Of a stretch of 24,928 bases of DNA, positions 15,642-23,847 are shown piece by piece (within the stretch, counting starts at the first letter, position 1; each line of letters starts with the position of its first letter). A program made the position numbers and the translations under genes. The notes under the pieces are model-generated. The model was not told the DNA's origin. It searched no databases and saw nothing but the letters and a program-made list of their open reading frames with translations. Where the stretch lies: contig DEFM01000031.1 of assembly GCA_002350855.1 (NCBI GenBank), positions 1,562 through 26,489 of the forward strand. The letters run 5' to 3'. This DNA comes from Prevotellaceae bacterium UBA2852 (GTDB lineage Bacteria > Bacteroidota > Bacteroidia > Bacteroidales > Bacteroidaceae).

Positions 15642-16919
15642 ATGGATAATAATTATAAACAGAGAATTGCCGACAAGCTGTTAGCTCGCAAGTTGGCTGG
15701 CAAGGGTGCCGTATTGATTGAAGGTCCCAAATGGTGTGGTAAGACAACTACTGCTCGTCAGTTGGCCAAAAGCCTGCTTGATCTGGGCGATACTGAGGTT
15801 CTGAAACAGAGCAAGCAGATGATGGAAATCAGTTCAAAGACGCTGCTGGAGGGAGAAACGCCTAGACTGATTGACGAGTGGCAGACGATACCTGACCTGT
15901 GGGATACCATCCGCAACGAAGTGGACAAGCGAAGTGCTTTTTCTCAGTTCATTCTGACTGGTTCAACAGTAAAGCCACAGGCAGAAGAGACTGTGCATAG
16001 TGGAACAGGACGTATAGGCAGAATTAAGATGCGTCCTATGAGTCTTTTCGAATCGGGCGAATCCACAGGTAGTGTCAGTTTGCGTAGTCTGTTCGAAGGT
16101 GAGACGTTCGATCCTCTGCCAAATAGTCTGGAATTACAGGATATAGCCTATCTGACCTGTCGAGGCGGATGGCCTCAGGCTACATTGCTTGAAGGAGAGA
16201 TTGCTTTGGATCAGGCTTTTGGATATATTGACGATGTATGCGAACGAGACATACAGCGAGTAGATGGCGTGAAGCGCAGTGCTGAACGTACTCGATTACT
16301 GTTACGTTCCTATGCTCGTAACGTCTCACAGCAAGTCTCCTATGGTACCATAAAGGCTGATATGCAGTCGAATGATTCCAACACACTTGATGAGGATACT
16401 GTTGCTGATTACGTCAAGGCGCTGAAGAAGTTGTTCGTCATTGAGGACTTGGAGGCGTGGAATCCAAATATACGCAGTAAGTCGGCAATCCGTACCAGTG
16501 ATACTCGCCATTTTGTAGATGCCAGTATCGGAACTGCAGCATTGGGCTTAGGCCCCAAAGACTTGATTAACGACCTTGACTCGTTTGGACTCATCTATGA
16601 AGATATGGCTGTTCGTGACCTACGTGTGTTTGCTGAAGCGCTTGACGGAAAGCTGTACCACTATCGAGACAGCTCAGGGCTGGAGTGCGACACTGTGTTG
16701 CATCGGAGAAATGGCACGTATGCTCTGATAGAAATTAAACTCGGAGGAGAGAAACTGATAAACGAAGGAGCTGATGCATTGAAAAGCCTTGCCAACACTA
16801 TCGACACCACGAAAATGAAAAATCCTTCATTCATGATGGTTCTTACAGCTGTTGGTCCTTATGCCTACAGAAGACCAGATGGAGTATTCGTTGTCCCCAT
16901 CGGTTGCTTGAAAGATTAG
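15642..16919 (+). CDS. AAA-family ATPase with DUF4143 C-terminus
   Basis: I choose ATG 15642 (MDNNYKQRIADKLLARKLAG), giving 425 residues; the longer TTG-started frame from 15576 overlaps the promoter. Walker A is GPKWCGKT at 28-35, Walker B LIDEW at 76-80, and a sensor-1-like ILTGST follows. The C-terminal DUF4143 region has YHYRDSSGLECDTVL and ALIEIKLGG, a D...ExK pattern like a PD-(D/E)XK nuclease fold. These ATPases are common in gut Bacteroidetes and their function is largely unknown. It is preceded by a VNTR and its own promoter, and is flanked by low-complexity repeats, so it looks like an accessory gene separate from the CRISPR locus. Confidence 0.88.
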   Translation: MDNNYKQRIADKLLARKLAGKGAVLIEGPKWCGKTTTARQLAKSLLDLGDTEVLKQSKQMMEISSKTLLEGETPRLIDEWQTIPDLWDTIRNEVDKRSAFSQFILTGSTVKPQAEETVHSGTGRIGRIKMRPMSLFESGESTGSVSLRSLFEGETFDPLPNSLELQDIAYLTCRGGWPQATLLEGEIALDQAFGYIDDVCERDIQRVDGVKRSAERTRLLLRSYARNVSQQVSYGTIKADMQSNDSNTLDEDTVADYVKALKKLFVIEDLEAWNPNIRSKSAIRTSDTRHFVDASIGTAALGLGPKDLINDLDSFGLIYEDMAVRDLRVFAEALDGKLYHYRDSSGLECDTVLHRRNGTYALIEIKLGGEKLINEGADALKSLANTIDTTKMKNPSFMMVLTAVGPYAYRRPDGVFVVPIGCLKD

Positions 16920-16935
16920 CCAGAGAACACTTGGG

Positions 16936-17062
16936 AAGATGTATGATGTATGATGTATGATGTATGATGGAAGATGTTTGATGTTAGATGTAAGAGGGAA
17001 GAGGCAACTGCCGAGAAAATCTCGGTAGTTCGTCGAGAAGGGAAGAGGGATGATGGATGATG
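16936..17062. repeat. GATGTAT/GATGTAA low-complexity repeats with a hairpin
   Basis: Seven-base repeats (GATGTAT several times, then GATGTTTGATGTTAGATG) follow the ATPase gene. Within the stretch, 17006-17016 and 17020-17030 form an 11-bp stem with one G-T pair and a three-base loop. That hairpin could end transcription of the ATPase gene, although no T run follows. Confidence 0.6.
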
Positions 17063-17130
17063 GTTTTGTGCATTATATCGTATTTCGGAAGTAAAGATAC
17101 CTCAACGTCTGAACCATGATACACTTTCAT
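16984..17130 (-). pseudogene. Truncated DUF3990 gene (start only)
   Basis: ATG 17130 overlaps the stop of the DUF3791 gene (TGATG), as in paired DUF3791-DUF3990 genes. The first residues MKVYHGSDVEVSLLPKYDI match the start of DUF3990 proteins, which begin with a V-Y-H-G-S motif. After about 19 codons the frame enters low-complexity repeat DNA and ends at 16984 after 48 codons. A full DUF3990 protein is about 150 residues or more, so nearly all of it is lost. DUF3990 resembles ADP-ribosyltransferase-like folds in my recollection. Confidence 0.6.
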
Positions 17131-17351
17131 CACAAACGTCCTCCATAAGCTTGGCATACCTCTTGCACATCTTGTATGGCATAAGCGAAATCCATTGTGT
17201 GAATTGCATCATAATGCTTGTCAACGAAGGCAAATCCCTTATGGGCATCCAAATAGTTGAACGCTTGCCGTTCGGTGAGACCGAATTTATTTGCGAACAT
17301 CTTCACGAAAACCATGAGATAGTTCAGCTTTTGATAATGTTTTGCTGACAT
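17130..17351 (-). CDS. DUF3791 domain protein (73 aa)
   Basis: I choose ATG 17351 (MSAKHYQKLNYLMVFVKMFA) because a canonical promoter ends near 17385; the longer frame from 17450 starts upstream of the transcription start. The sequence LTERQAFNYLDAHKGFAFVD and KHYDAIHTMDFAYAIQDVQEV matches the helical DUF3791 pattern. DUF3791 genes usually sit beside DUF3990 genes and the pair has been suggested to act like a toxin-antitoxin module. Here the partner is destroyed, leaving an orphan. Confidence 0.8.
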   Translation of the reverse strand: MSAKHYQKLNYLMVFVKMFANKFGLTERQAFNYLDAHKGFAFVDKHYDAIHTMDFAYAIQDVQEVCQAYGGRL

Positions 17352-17384
17352 ATCAATAAGTCTTAATCTCGTTGTAGCTTGTTG

Positions 17385-17416
17385 CAAAGGTATTGCTTTT
17401 CTGTTGACGTACCAAA
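17385..17416 (-). promoter_or_regulatory. Promoter of the DUF3791 gene
   Basis: Minus strand TTTG (17416-17413), 20 bases, TACCTTTG (17392-17385). The start site would be near 17379, about 28 bases before the ATG at 17351. This decides the start codon. Confidence 0.7.
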
Positions 17417-17451
17417 CTTTATACCGATTTTTTAAAAAGATAGAAGACAAG

Positions 17452-17542
17452 GAAGATGTAAGATGTAAGATGTATGATGTAAGATGTAAGATGTAAGAGG
17501 GAAGATGTAAGATGTTTGATGTAAGAGGGAAGATGGAAGATT
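17452..17542. repeat. GATGTAA low-complexity repeats
   Basis: A third stretch of seven-base GATGTAA/GATGTAT repeats interspersed with GAGGGAAGATG, upstream of the DUF3791 promoter and downstream of the proA terminator. Confidence 0.7.
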
Positions 17543-17595
17543 AACAAGAAAACCCCTCCTGATCAGTGATGCTGAACGGGAGGGGTTTTCTTGTT
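17543..17595. terminator. Rho-independent terminator of proBA
   Basis: Perfect 17-bp inverted repeat, AACAAGAAAACCCCTCC at 17543-17559 and its complement at 17579-17595, with a 19-base loop. The A/T-rich base of the stem suits both directions; the nearest gene ending here is proA (minus, ends 17604). Confidence 0.8.
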
Positions 17596-17603
17596 TTGTT
17601 TGT

Positions 17604-18860
17604 TTATGCGGGACGGACTTGACCGTTGCCATGGATGAGCCACTTGTAGGTGGTGAGTTCCTCAAGTGCCATGGGGCCGCGGGCATGGAGTTTCTGGGTG
17701 GATATGCCGATTTCGGCACCGAGACCGAACTGTGCTCCGTCGGTAAAAGAGGTCGGGGCGTTGTGATAGACACAAGCGGCATCGACAAGGGCGAGGAAAC
17801 GGTCGGCTGTGGCTTCATTCTCAGTGATGATACATTCGCTGTGACCACTGCCGTACTGACGGATGTGGTGCATGGCATCTTCAACATCGGCAACAACGCG
17901 AACTGCCATAGCGTAGTCCTGGAATTCTGTTCCGAAGGTTTCGTCGTTCGCCATCTGAAGGAGTCGGGAAGGGTAGGAGTTGTCCTCTTTCAAGAGTGTG
18001 TAAGCCATAGGGTCGGCATAGACCATCACATTGCTCTGAACGAGCGGTGCAAGCAGCTCTGGCAGATCCTTGGCACGAGAAGTATGGACAAGCAGACAGT
18101 CGAGTGCGTTGCAAACGCTGACACGGCGTGTCTTGGCATTGTTGATGATGCGTGCGCCTTTCTCTACGTCTCCGTCAATGTCGAAATATGCATGACATAC
18201 GCCTGCACCTGTTTCGATTACAGGTACGGTGGCTTCGGTGCGAACGAAGTCGATGAGTCGTTTGGAACCGCGGGGAATGACGAGGTCAACCATGCCCCGT
18301 GCGTGAAGCAGTGCGGCTGTGGCATCGTGACTGGCAGGGAGCAGCTGGCAAATGGCTGTGTCGAGGTTGTGTGCCTTCAGCACTTCACCGATAATGCCGA
18401 CTGCGCAGCGGTTGGACTCTTCTGCATCGCTTCCGCCTTTGAGTAGTGAAGCGTTGCCGGATTTCAGACAGAGTGCAAAGACATCGAATGTGACGTTGGG
18501 GCGTGCCTCATAGACAATGCCTACTACACCGAAGGGGACTGCCACTCGTTTGAGGTCGAGACCATTGGGCAGAACGGTGTGTTTGAGTATGCGATGGAGT
18601 GGTGAAGGCAGCGTTGCCACATGACGCATGTCGGAGGCAATGCCTGAGATGCGTGATTCGGTCAGTCGCAGACGGTCGTACATGGGATTGTTGGGATCCA
18701 TGCGGTCGAGGTCGCGCTGATTGGCTGCAAGTAGTGAACTACTGTTTTGTTCGATAGCGTCTGCTGTTTCGAGCAGTATCGCATTTATCTTGTCGTCTGT
18801 GAGTTGAGAGAGGAGCAGGCTTGCTTCTCTTGACTTCTCAAAAAGAGTATTTAATTCCAT
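17604..18860 (-). CDS. proA: Glutamate-5-semialdehyde dehydrogenase (gamma-glutamyl phosphate reductase)
   Basis: The product has 418 residues, the normal length of ProA, which reduces gamma-glutamyl phosphate with NADPH in proline synthesis. Family motifs are [47 protein letters not shown], the catalytic cysteine region [15 protein letters not shown], and [19 protein letters not shown] near the C-terminus. It lies 45 bases after proB in the same direction, which makes a proBA operon ended by the strong hairpin just downstream. Its G+C content is higher than in the CRISPR region. Confidence 0.96.
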   Translation of the reverse strand: MELNTLFEKSREASLLLSQLTDDKINAILLETADAIEQNSSSLLAANQRDLDRMDPNNPMYDRLRLTESRISGIASDMRHVATLPSPLHRILKHTVLPNGLDLKRVAVPFGVVGIVYEARPNVTFDVFALCLKSGNASLLKGGSDAEESNRCAVGIIGEVLKAHNLDTAICQLLPASHDATAALLHARGMVDLVIPRGSKRLIDFVRTEATVPVIETGAGVCHAYFDIDGDVEKGARIINNAKTRRVSVCNALDCLLVHTSRAKDLPELLAPLVQSNVMVYADPMAYTLLKEDNSYPSRLLQMANDETFGTEFQDYAMAVRVVADVEDAMHHIRQYGSGHSECIITENEATADRFLALVDAACVYHNAPTSFTDGAQFGLGAEIGISTQKLHARGPMALEELTTYKWLIHGNGQVRPA

Positions 18861-18893
18861 GATTGTATATTTATGTTGCTTCGCTTGATTATC

Positions 18894-18942
18894 CCATCCG
18901 GATGGTTAAACTCCTCCTTTGGGAGAGGTTGGGTGGGGGCTT
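18894..18942. repeat. REP-like palindromic element, copy 1
   Basis: The palindrome CCATCCGGATGG (18894-18905) is followed by TTAAACTCCTCCTTTGGGAG and a G-rich run up to 18942. Copy 2 at 19847-19903 has the same order: the palindrome, TTA, a CCTCC block, a facing G-rich block. The element includes the proB stop codon. Confidence 0.7.
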
Positions 18943-19706
18943 ATAAACCTGGTGCAAGGGGTGTCGCTGCCGGGTTGCATGAGGTGGAGGAGGATGTTGT
19001 CGCGCTTGCCGTTGGCAATGATGACTTCGATGCCTGACTGAGATACTTCGTGAGCGGTGTGGTACTTGGACTGCATGCCGCCTCTGCCGAGTGATGATTT
19101 TGATGTCTGAATGTACTGACTGAGATCGGTGTCGGGTCTGACGGTGCGGATAAGCTCTGAACCTGCATCGGAAGGATTGCCTGTATAGATGCCGTCGATG
19201 TTGGAAAGGAGAATGAGGCGGTCGCACTGCATCATGCTGGCTACAAGTCCAGAGAGTTCGTCGTTATCGGTGAACATAAGCTCGGTGACGCAGACGGTGT
19301 CGTTCTCGTTGATGATAGGTATTACACCGTTGTTGAGCATCACTTCCATACAGTTCTTCTGGGTGTTGTAGTGCTCTTCGGTGCGGAAGTTCTCTTTCAT
19401 TGTCAGTACCTGACCCACTGCGATGCGATGTTCGCGGAATAGTTCGTAGTAGCGGTCAATGAGTTTTGCCTGACCAACGGCTGAATAGAGCTGGCGCTCG
19501 TCAACCATGTCCTTGGTCTTGATATCGGAATGGTGTGCCAGTACGCTGCGTCCGCAGGCTACTGCACCTGAAGAAACAACGAGTAATTCGTGGCCTTGCT
19601 TGTGAAGTTCCGCTATTTGGTCAACAAGGGAGGAAAGTCGTGTTACATCGAGTGATCCGTCAGCACGTGTCAGCACGTTGCTGCCGATTTTTACTGTTAT
19701 GCGCAT
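18906..19706 (-). CDS. proB: Glutamate 5-kinase without PUA domain
   Basis: The product has 266 residues and consists of the amino-acid-kinase domain only; the C-terminal PUA domain of the longer E. coli enzyme (367 residues) is missing. Motifs: ITVKIGSNVLTR, VVSSGAVACGR, PIINENDTV, FTDNDELSGLVA, LLSNIDGIYTGNP and LGRGGMQSKYHTA. It phosphorylates glutamate as the first step of proline synthesis and is usually feedback-inhibited by proline. The natural end seems to be near TPCTRFI; the last residues SPHPTSPKGGV are encoded by the REP-like element, which also supplies the stop codon. Confidence 0.95.
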   Translation of the reverse strand: MRITVKIGSNVLTRADGSLDVTRLSSLVDQIAELHKQGHELLVVSSGAVACGRSVLAHHSDIKTKDMVDERQLYSAVGQAKLIDRYYELFREHRIAVGQVLTMKENFRTEEHYNTQKNCMEVMLNNGVIPIINENDTVCVTELMFTDNDELSGLVASMMQCDRLILLSNIDGIYTGNPSDAGSELIRTVRPDTDLSQYIQTSKSSLGRGGMQSKYHTAHEVSQSGIEVIIANGKRDNILLHLMQPGSDTPCTRFISPHPTSPKGGV

Positions 19707-19846
19707 ATTTAATGTGAAGTGTGAATTATTGGAGCAGCGAAGGCAGAGCTGAACTTGTTCATGCTATGCTGAGTCGTGACAATAATCACAGAACGAAGTT
19801 ATGTAACTGTGATGTGATAGTACCGGAGAGGTTACAAATTATAAAG
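19707..19846 (-). other. Upstream region of proB with inverted repeats
   Basis: No gene is seen. ATCACAG (19785-19791) and CTGTGAT (19807-19813) form a 7-bp stem with a 15-base loop, and GAACTTGTTC at 19751-19760 is a short palindrome. No good TAnnTTTG promoter element was found on the minus strand; TAACTTCG is the closest. Confidence 0.35.
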
Positions 19847-19903
19847 CCATCCGGATGGTTATTCCTCCCCTATACGGGGGAGGTGCCGTCAGGCGAAGGG
19901 GGC
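19847..19903. repeat. REP-like palindromic element, copy 2
   Basis: CCATCCGGATGG at 19847-19858, then TTATTCCTCCCCTATACGGG GGAGG, where CCTCCCC and GGGGGAGG form a hairpin, then a further G-rich stretch to 19903. It lies just after the end of the zinc peptidase gene (stop at 19917) and may act as its terminator. Confidence 0.7.
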
Positions 19904-19916
19904 TTTGTTGGGTCTT

Positions 19917-20834
19917 TTACAGTTGGCTGGGACTTAAGGCGAAGGTGTTGCCCTGACTTAGGTCGCCTGACTGGAAACCGCGTCTGAACCAACGCTGGCG
20001 CTGAGCTGATGAACCATGGGTGAAGGTTCGTTCGTCGGGAGAACTGCCGGATTTCTTCTGGAGGTAGTCGTCACCGATCTTGACTGCTGCATCGAGTGCC
20101 ATTTCGAGGTCGCCGGTCTCAAGTGAATTGAAAATCTGCTGCTCGTCGTGTGCCCATACTCCTGCAAGGAAGTCTGCCTGGAGTTCAATCTTGACACTTG
20201 TGCGGTTGGCTTCAACCTTGCTTGAGTTAGCCATCTGCTGATGGGCGCGTCCGAGGTCGCCGAGCAGGTTCTGCACGTGGTGACCCACTTCGTGGGCAAT
20301 GACATAGGCGTAGGTGAAGGTTGCCTCTTTGATGCCAAGGGTCTCTTGCATTTCCATGAAGAAACTAAGGTCGATATAGACACTTTCGTCTGCAGAGCAG
20401 TAGAAGGGTCCCATGGCTGCCTGTCCTGTGCCGCAGCCTGTCTGTGTGGAGCCTGTGTAGAAAACAAGTTTCGGTGCCTTGTAGTTCTTACCCATTGACT
20501 TGAACTTACGAGTCCACACATCCTCGGTGCTGGCGAGAATCTGTTCGGTTATCTCCTTGAGGTCTTCCTCCTCTGCTGTTCCCACGTAGGGTTCATCGCT
20601 ATTGCTGCTGCTTGAACCACCGCCGAGGATGTCACCAATGTTGATGCCGCTGCCGGAGCCGTTCCCATTGAGGATGCTGCCTACATCTATACCGTCACCG
20701 CCATTGCCTGAAAAGAGGGCAAAGAGAATACCTATTATGATTGCACCGATACCCCCGCCGACAGCGCCTTTACTAACGCTGCGTCCGCGACGGTCTTCCA
20801 CATTGGTGCTTCTGCGTCTGCCAGTTAGTTTCAT
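19917..20834 (-). CDS. Neutral zinc metallopeptidase, YpfJ/KPN_02809 family
   Basis: The product has 305 residues. The basic N-terminus (MKLTGRRRSTNVEDRRGRSV) is followed by one Gly/Ile-rich membrane helix (GGGIGAIIIGILFALFSG, about 26-43), then a Gly/Ser/Asn-rich linker to about 80. The zinc motif HEVGHHV has H181, E182 and H185; the third ligand is probably in KIELQADFLAGVWAH. The region QTGCGTGQAAMGPFYCSAD is typical of the family. It is likely a membrane-anchored peptidase with the catalytic part outside the cytoplasm. Substrate is unknown. Confidence 0.9.
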   Translation of the reverse strand: MKLTGRRRSTNVEDRRGRSVSKGAVGGGIGAIIIGILFALFSGNGGDGIDVGSILNGNGSGSGINIGDILGGGSSSSNSDEPYVGTAEEEDLKEITEQILASTEDVWTRKFKSMGKNYKAPKLVFYTGSTQTGCGTGQAAMGPFYCSADESVYIDLSFFMEMQETLGIKEATFTYAYVIAHEVGHHVQNLLGDLGRAHQQMANSSKVEANRTSVKIELQADFLAGVWAHDEQQIFNSLETGDLEMALDAAVKIGDDYLQKKSGSSPDERTFTHGSSAQRQRWFRRGFQSGDLSQGNTFALSPSQL

Positions 20835-20907
20835 ATTGATTTCTGTTATTTATCTTCTTTCCATTCTGCTACACGAACACTATTGTCAATCTGGTAGGTG
20901 AGTGTGT

Positions 20908-21156
20908 TCAATCCTTGTCTATGTCTGCGAGCGGTTTCATGTTCTCGTCACGGCAGATATATCCTCCCATGCTGTTTTTCCATACGTATCCTCCATACTT
21001 CCCGTCATACACTCTGTGTACACCTGGGGCTTTGGTGTTCACATAAACGGTGTGGTTCTCTTTCATTTTCTTGAATAGCTCAGGATTGATACCCTGTGCA
21101 TTGACTGCTCCTGCAATAAACAGCAACAGCACTGTTAGGATAAGTTTGTTCTTCAT
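20908..21156 (-). CDS. Small secreted protein of unknown function (82 aa)
   Basis: I choose ATG 21156 (MKNKLILTVLLLFIAGAVNA), because the longer frame starts at 21189, at or upstream of the transcription start suggested by a -7 element at 21187-21194. The first 20 residues form a clear signal peptide ending ...AVNA-QG. The mature part is short and basic, with a Gly/Tyr/Trp-rich stretch YDGKYGGYVWKNSMGGYICR. I do not recognise the family. It lies 73 bases before the zinc peptidase gene in the same direction and may share its transcript. Confidence 0.7.
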   Translation of the reverse strand: MKNKLILTVLLLFIAGAVNAQGINPELFKKMKENHTVYVNTKAPGVHRVYDGKYGGYVWKNSMGGYICRDENMKPLADIDKD

Positions 21157-21186
21157 AATCTTCGGTTTACATTGGTGATTATGCTG

Positions 21187-21194
21187 CAAAGTTA
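21187..21194 (-). promoter_or_regulatory. -7 element of the small secreted protein gene
   Basis: TAACTTTG on the minus strand fits TAnnTTTG; no clear -33 TTTG at the normal distance. It supports the start at 21156 rather than 21189. Confidence 0.5.
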
Positions 21195-21254
21195 ACTGAT
21201 TTTTTGAATTTTACGGCAATAGTATGCTATGTTTTTTCAGTCTTCTGCATGGAT

Positions 21255-21294
21255 TGATTTAAAACAATAAAGGACAGCCTTGGTTGGGCTGCCC
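21255..21294 (-). terminator. Rho-independent terminator of pnp
   Basis: On the minus strand GGGCAGCC (21294-21287) pairs with GGCTGTCC (21279-21272) around a seven-base loop, followed by TTTATTGTTTT. It lies 38 bases after the pnp stop. Confidence 0.8.
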
Positions 21295-21331
21295 TTCATT
21301 GAGGTTATTTCCGATTTTCGATTTTCAGTTT

Positions 21332-23665
21332 TTATCCGAGCAAATCGTCGAGTGCGCTGCGGAATTCCTGTGCTTCGCCTCCATTGTTTTCTGCTGGAGC
21401 AGCACCTTCTTCATTGTGGCTGTGATGGTGACGTTCACCTCTCTCGCCACGACCGCGACGTTCTCCGCGTTCCGGACGCTCACCACGCTCTGGACGTGGA
21501 CGGCGTTCACGCTGTGGACGCTCTACATAGTCAGCTGGCTTGTCGATGAGTACACGGTGGCTGAGTTTGAACTTACCAGTCTTCTGATCGATGTCGATAA
21601 GTTTAACTTCAATCTCGTCGCCTTCGTGGATGCCAGCTTCTTCTACTGTCTCAAGACGCTTCCAGTCGATTTCGCTAATGTGGAGAAGTCCGTCCTTGCC
21701 TGGCATGAATTCTACGAAACAGCCGTAAGGCATGATGCTCTGTACTTTTCCTTTGTACACTTGACCTACTTCGGGAATAGCAACGATAGCCTTGATCTTT
21801 GCCATAGCTGCGTCGATGGCGCTCTTGTCTGGTGCAGAAATCTGAACCTTGCCGACTCCGTCAACTTCGTCGATAGTGATGGTTGTCTTGGTGTCTTCCT
21901 GCATCTGCTGGATGATCTTACCACCAGGACCGATGACAGCACCGATGAATTCCTTAGGAATGATAATCTGCTCAATGCGTGGTACGTGTGGCTTGAAGTC
22001 TGGGCGTGGTTCGCTGATAGTCTTCATCATTTCACCCATGATGTGCTCACGACCAGCCTTTGCCTGCATCAATGCCTTCTCAAGGATTTCGTATGACAGA
22101 CCGTCGCACTTGATATCCATCTGAGTTGCTGTAAGACCGTTCTTAGTACCAGTGGTCTTGAAGTCCATATCACCAAGGTGGTCTTCGTCGCCGAGGATGT
22201 CGCTGAGGATAGCGAACTTGTCTTCACCCGGGTTCTTGATAAGACCCATTGCGATTCCGGCTACAGGGTTCTTGATAGGTACTCCGGCATCCATAAGTGC
22301 GAGTGTTCCTGCACAAGTAGTTGCCATTGATGAAGAACCGTTGCTCTCGAGGATATCGCTGACTACACGTACTGTGTAAGGGAAGTCTTCTGGAATCTGG
22401 CCCTTGATACCACGCCATGCGAGGTGTCCGTGACCGATTTCGCGACGGCCAACTCCACGCTGTGCCTTAGCCTCACCTGTAGAGAATGGAGGGAAGTTGT
22501 AGTGGAGGAGGAAACGCTGGTATTCGCGTACGAGTGCTCCGTCGATGAGCTTCTCGTCGAGTTTGGTTCCGAGTGTGCAAGTAGAGAGTGACTGAGTTTC
22601 ACCACGAGTGAAGATTGCACTTCCGTGAGGTCCTGGGAATGTGCCGACTTCGCACCAGATTGGACGGATGTCGGTTGTCTTACGACCATCGAGACGAATG
22701 CCTTCGTCGAGTACGCAACGACGCATTGCATCGCGCTCTACATCGTGGTAGTAGCGGTCAACGAGTGCGTTCTTCTCTTCAAGCTCCTCTTCTGTCATAT
22801 CTGGGTGTGCTGCTGCATAAGCTTCCTTGTATTCTTCGCGGATAGCTTCGAATGCTTCTGCACGTGCCTGCTTCTCAAGTGCCTGCTTTGTTACGTCGTA
22901 TGCCTTCTGGTAGCATACTTTCTTAACGTCTTCACGAAGTTCCTCGTCGTTTACTTCGTGGCAGTATTCACGCTTAACGTCTGTACCGAGTTCCTTCATG
23001 AGTTCCTTCTGCAGACGGCACTGTGGCTTGATAGCCTCGTGTGCTGCCTTGAGTGCTTCGAGAAGATCCTGCTCGGATACTTCTTTCATCTCACCTTCAA
23101 CCATCATGATGTTTTCTTCGGTTGCACCAACCATAAGATCCATGTCGGCATTCTCAAGCTGCTGGAAAGTAGGGTTGATAACAAACTGTCCGTCGATGCG
23201 TGCTACACGTACTTCGCTGATAGGACCTTCGAATGGGATGTCGCTGGCAGCGAGTGCAGCAGATGCAGCGAAACCTGCAAGTGCGTCTGGCATATCCACA
23301 CCGTCAGCGCTGTAGAGGTTCACGTTAACATACACTTCTGCGTGATAGTTGCTTGGGAAAAGTGGGCGGAGTGCGCGGTCTACAAGGCGGCAAGTCAGGA
23401 TTTCTTCATCGCTGGCTTTGCCCTCGCGGCGGGTGAATCCTCCTGGGAAACGGCCTGCAGCGGCATATTTTTCGCGATATTCCACTTGAAGTGGCATAAA
23501 ATCTGTTCCGGGTACTGCGTCTTTTGCGGCACAAACAGTGGCCAGGAGCATGGTCTTTCCCATTGTGAGCAATACGGCTCCATCGGCTTGTTTGGCAAGT
23601 TTGCCTGTCTCAATGCTGATTTGTCGTCCGTCGGGCAGTGAGACTGTCTTTGTAATTACGTTCAT
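21332..23665 (-). CDS. pnp: Polyribonucleotide nucleotidyltransferase (PNPase)
   Basis: The product has 777 residues. It contains two RNase PH-like domains (first from the start with [20 protein letters not shown] and [20 protein letters not shown]; second with [29 protein letters not shown] and [14 protein letters not shown]), joined by a helical linker. A KH domain with GxxG ([16 protein letters not shown], about 570-590) and an S1 domain ([20 protein letters not shown], about 640-700) follow. The tail from about 715 is rich in Arg, Gly, Glu and Pro ([20 protein letters not shown]) with a His run. PNPase degrades RNA 3' to 5' with phosphate. The gene has its own -7 element and terminator. 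Confidence 0.97.
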   Translation of the reverse strand: MNVITKTVSLPDGRQISIETGKLAKQADGAVLLTMGKTMLLATVCAAKDAVPGTDFMPLQVEYREKYAAAGRFPGGFTRREGKASDEEILTCRLVDRALRPLFPSNYHAEVYVNVNLYSADGVDMPDALAGFAASAALAASDIPFEGPISEVRVARIDGQFVINPTFQQLENADMDLMVGATEENIMMVEGEMKEVSEQDLLEALKAAHEAIKPQCRLQKELMKELGTDVKREYCHEVNDEELREDVKKVCYQKAYDVTKQALEKQARAEAFEAIREEYKEAYAAAHPDMTEEELEEKNALVDRYYHDVERDAMRRCVLDEGIRLDGRKTTDIRPIWCEVGTFPGPHGSAIFTRGETQSLSTCTLGTKLDEKLIDGALVREYQRFLLHYNFPPFSTGEAKAQRGVGRREIGHGHLAWRGIKGQIPEDFPYTVRVVSDILESNGSSSMATTCAGTLALMDAGVPIKNPVAGIAMGLIKNPGEDKFAILSDILGDEDHLGDMDFKTTGTKNGLTATQMDIKCDGLSYEILEKALMQAKAGREHIMGEMMKTISEPRPDFKPHVPRIEQIIIPKEFIGAVIGPGGKIIQQMQEDTKTTITIDEVDGVGKVQISAPDKSAIDAAMAKIKAIVAIPEVGQVYKGKVQSIMPYGCFVEFMPGKDGLLHISEIDWKRLETVEEAGIHEGDEIEVKLIDIDQKTGKFKLSHRVLIDKPADYVERPQRERRPRPERGERPERGERRGRGERGERHHHSHNEEGAAPAENNGGEAQEFRSALDDLLG

Positions 23666-23745
23666 CTTTCTTAAATTAATACATCTAATAGTTTATATAA
23701 ATAACATCTAAGCATCTAAATATCACACAGGTGTGTTTCGAACTG

Positions 23746-23753
23746 CAAAGTTA
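23746..23753 (-). promoter_or_regulatory. -7 element upstream of pnp
   Basis: TAACTTTG on the minus strand fits TAnnTTTG; the -33 region reads TTCG at the proper distance instead of TTTG. The start site near 23739 gives a leader of about 70 bases, the first part of which holds the near-palindrome CACACAGGTGTG (23724-23735). Confidence 0.5.
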
Positions 23754-23847
23754 GGAATAATAATCGATATGCCGAAATAATTGCAGCACAAAACGTGTTT
23801 TACAGCATATTTTACGGTTATTATCAATTGCAGGCGGTTGTTTCTTC

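Noticed and set aside
17352..17450. N-terminal extension of the DUF3791 protein from ATG 17450
   Set aside because: A canonical promoter lies inside the extension, so the transcript starts downstream of that ATG.
17619..18446. 275-codon plus-strand ORF opposite proA
   Set aside because: It is an antisense shadow; proA on the other strand has all family motifs.
20850..20925. Open minus-strand stretch NTLTYQIDNSVRVAEWKEDK with a TTG start between the small secreted protein and the zinc peptidase
   Set aside because: It looks protein-like but has only about 21 codons, no ATG and no clear relation to the frame before it; it could be a frameshift relic, which I cannot support.
21284..22096. 270-codon plus-strand ORF opposite pnp, and a 338-codon one at 22625-23641
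   Set aside because: Both are antisense shadows of the strongly conserved pnp gene; the products are Cys/Phe/Leu-rich and resemble nothing.
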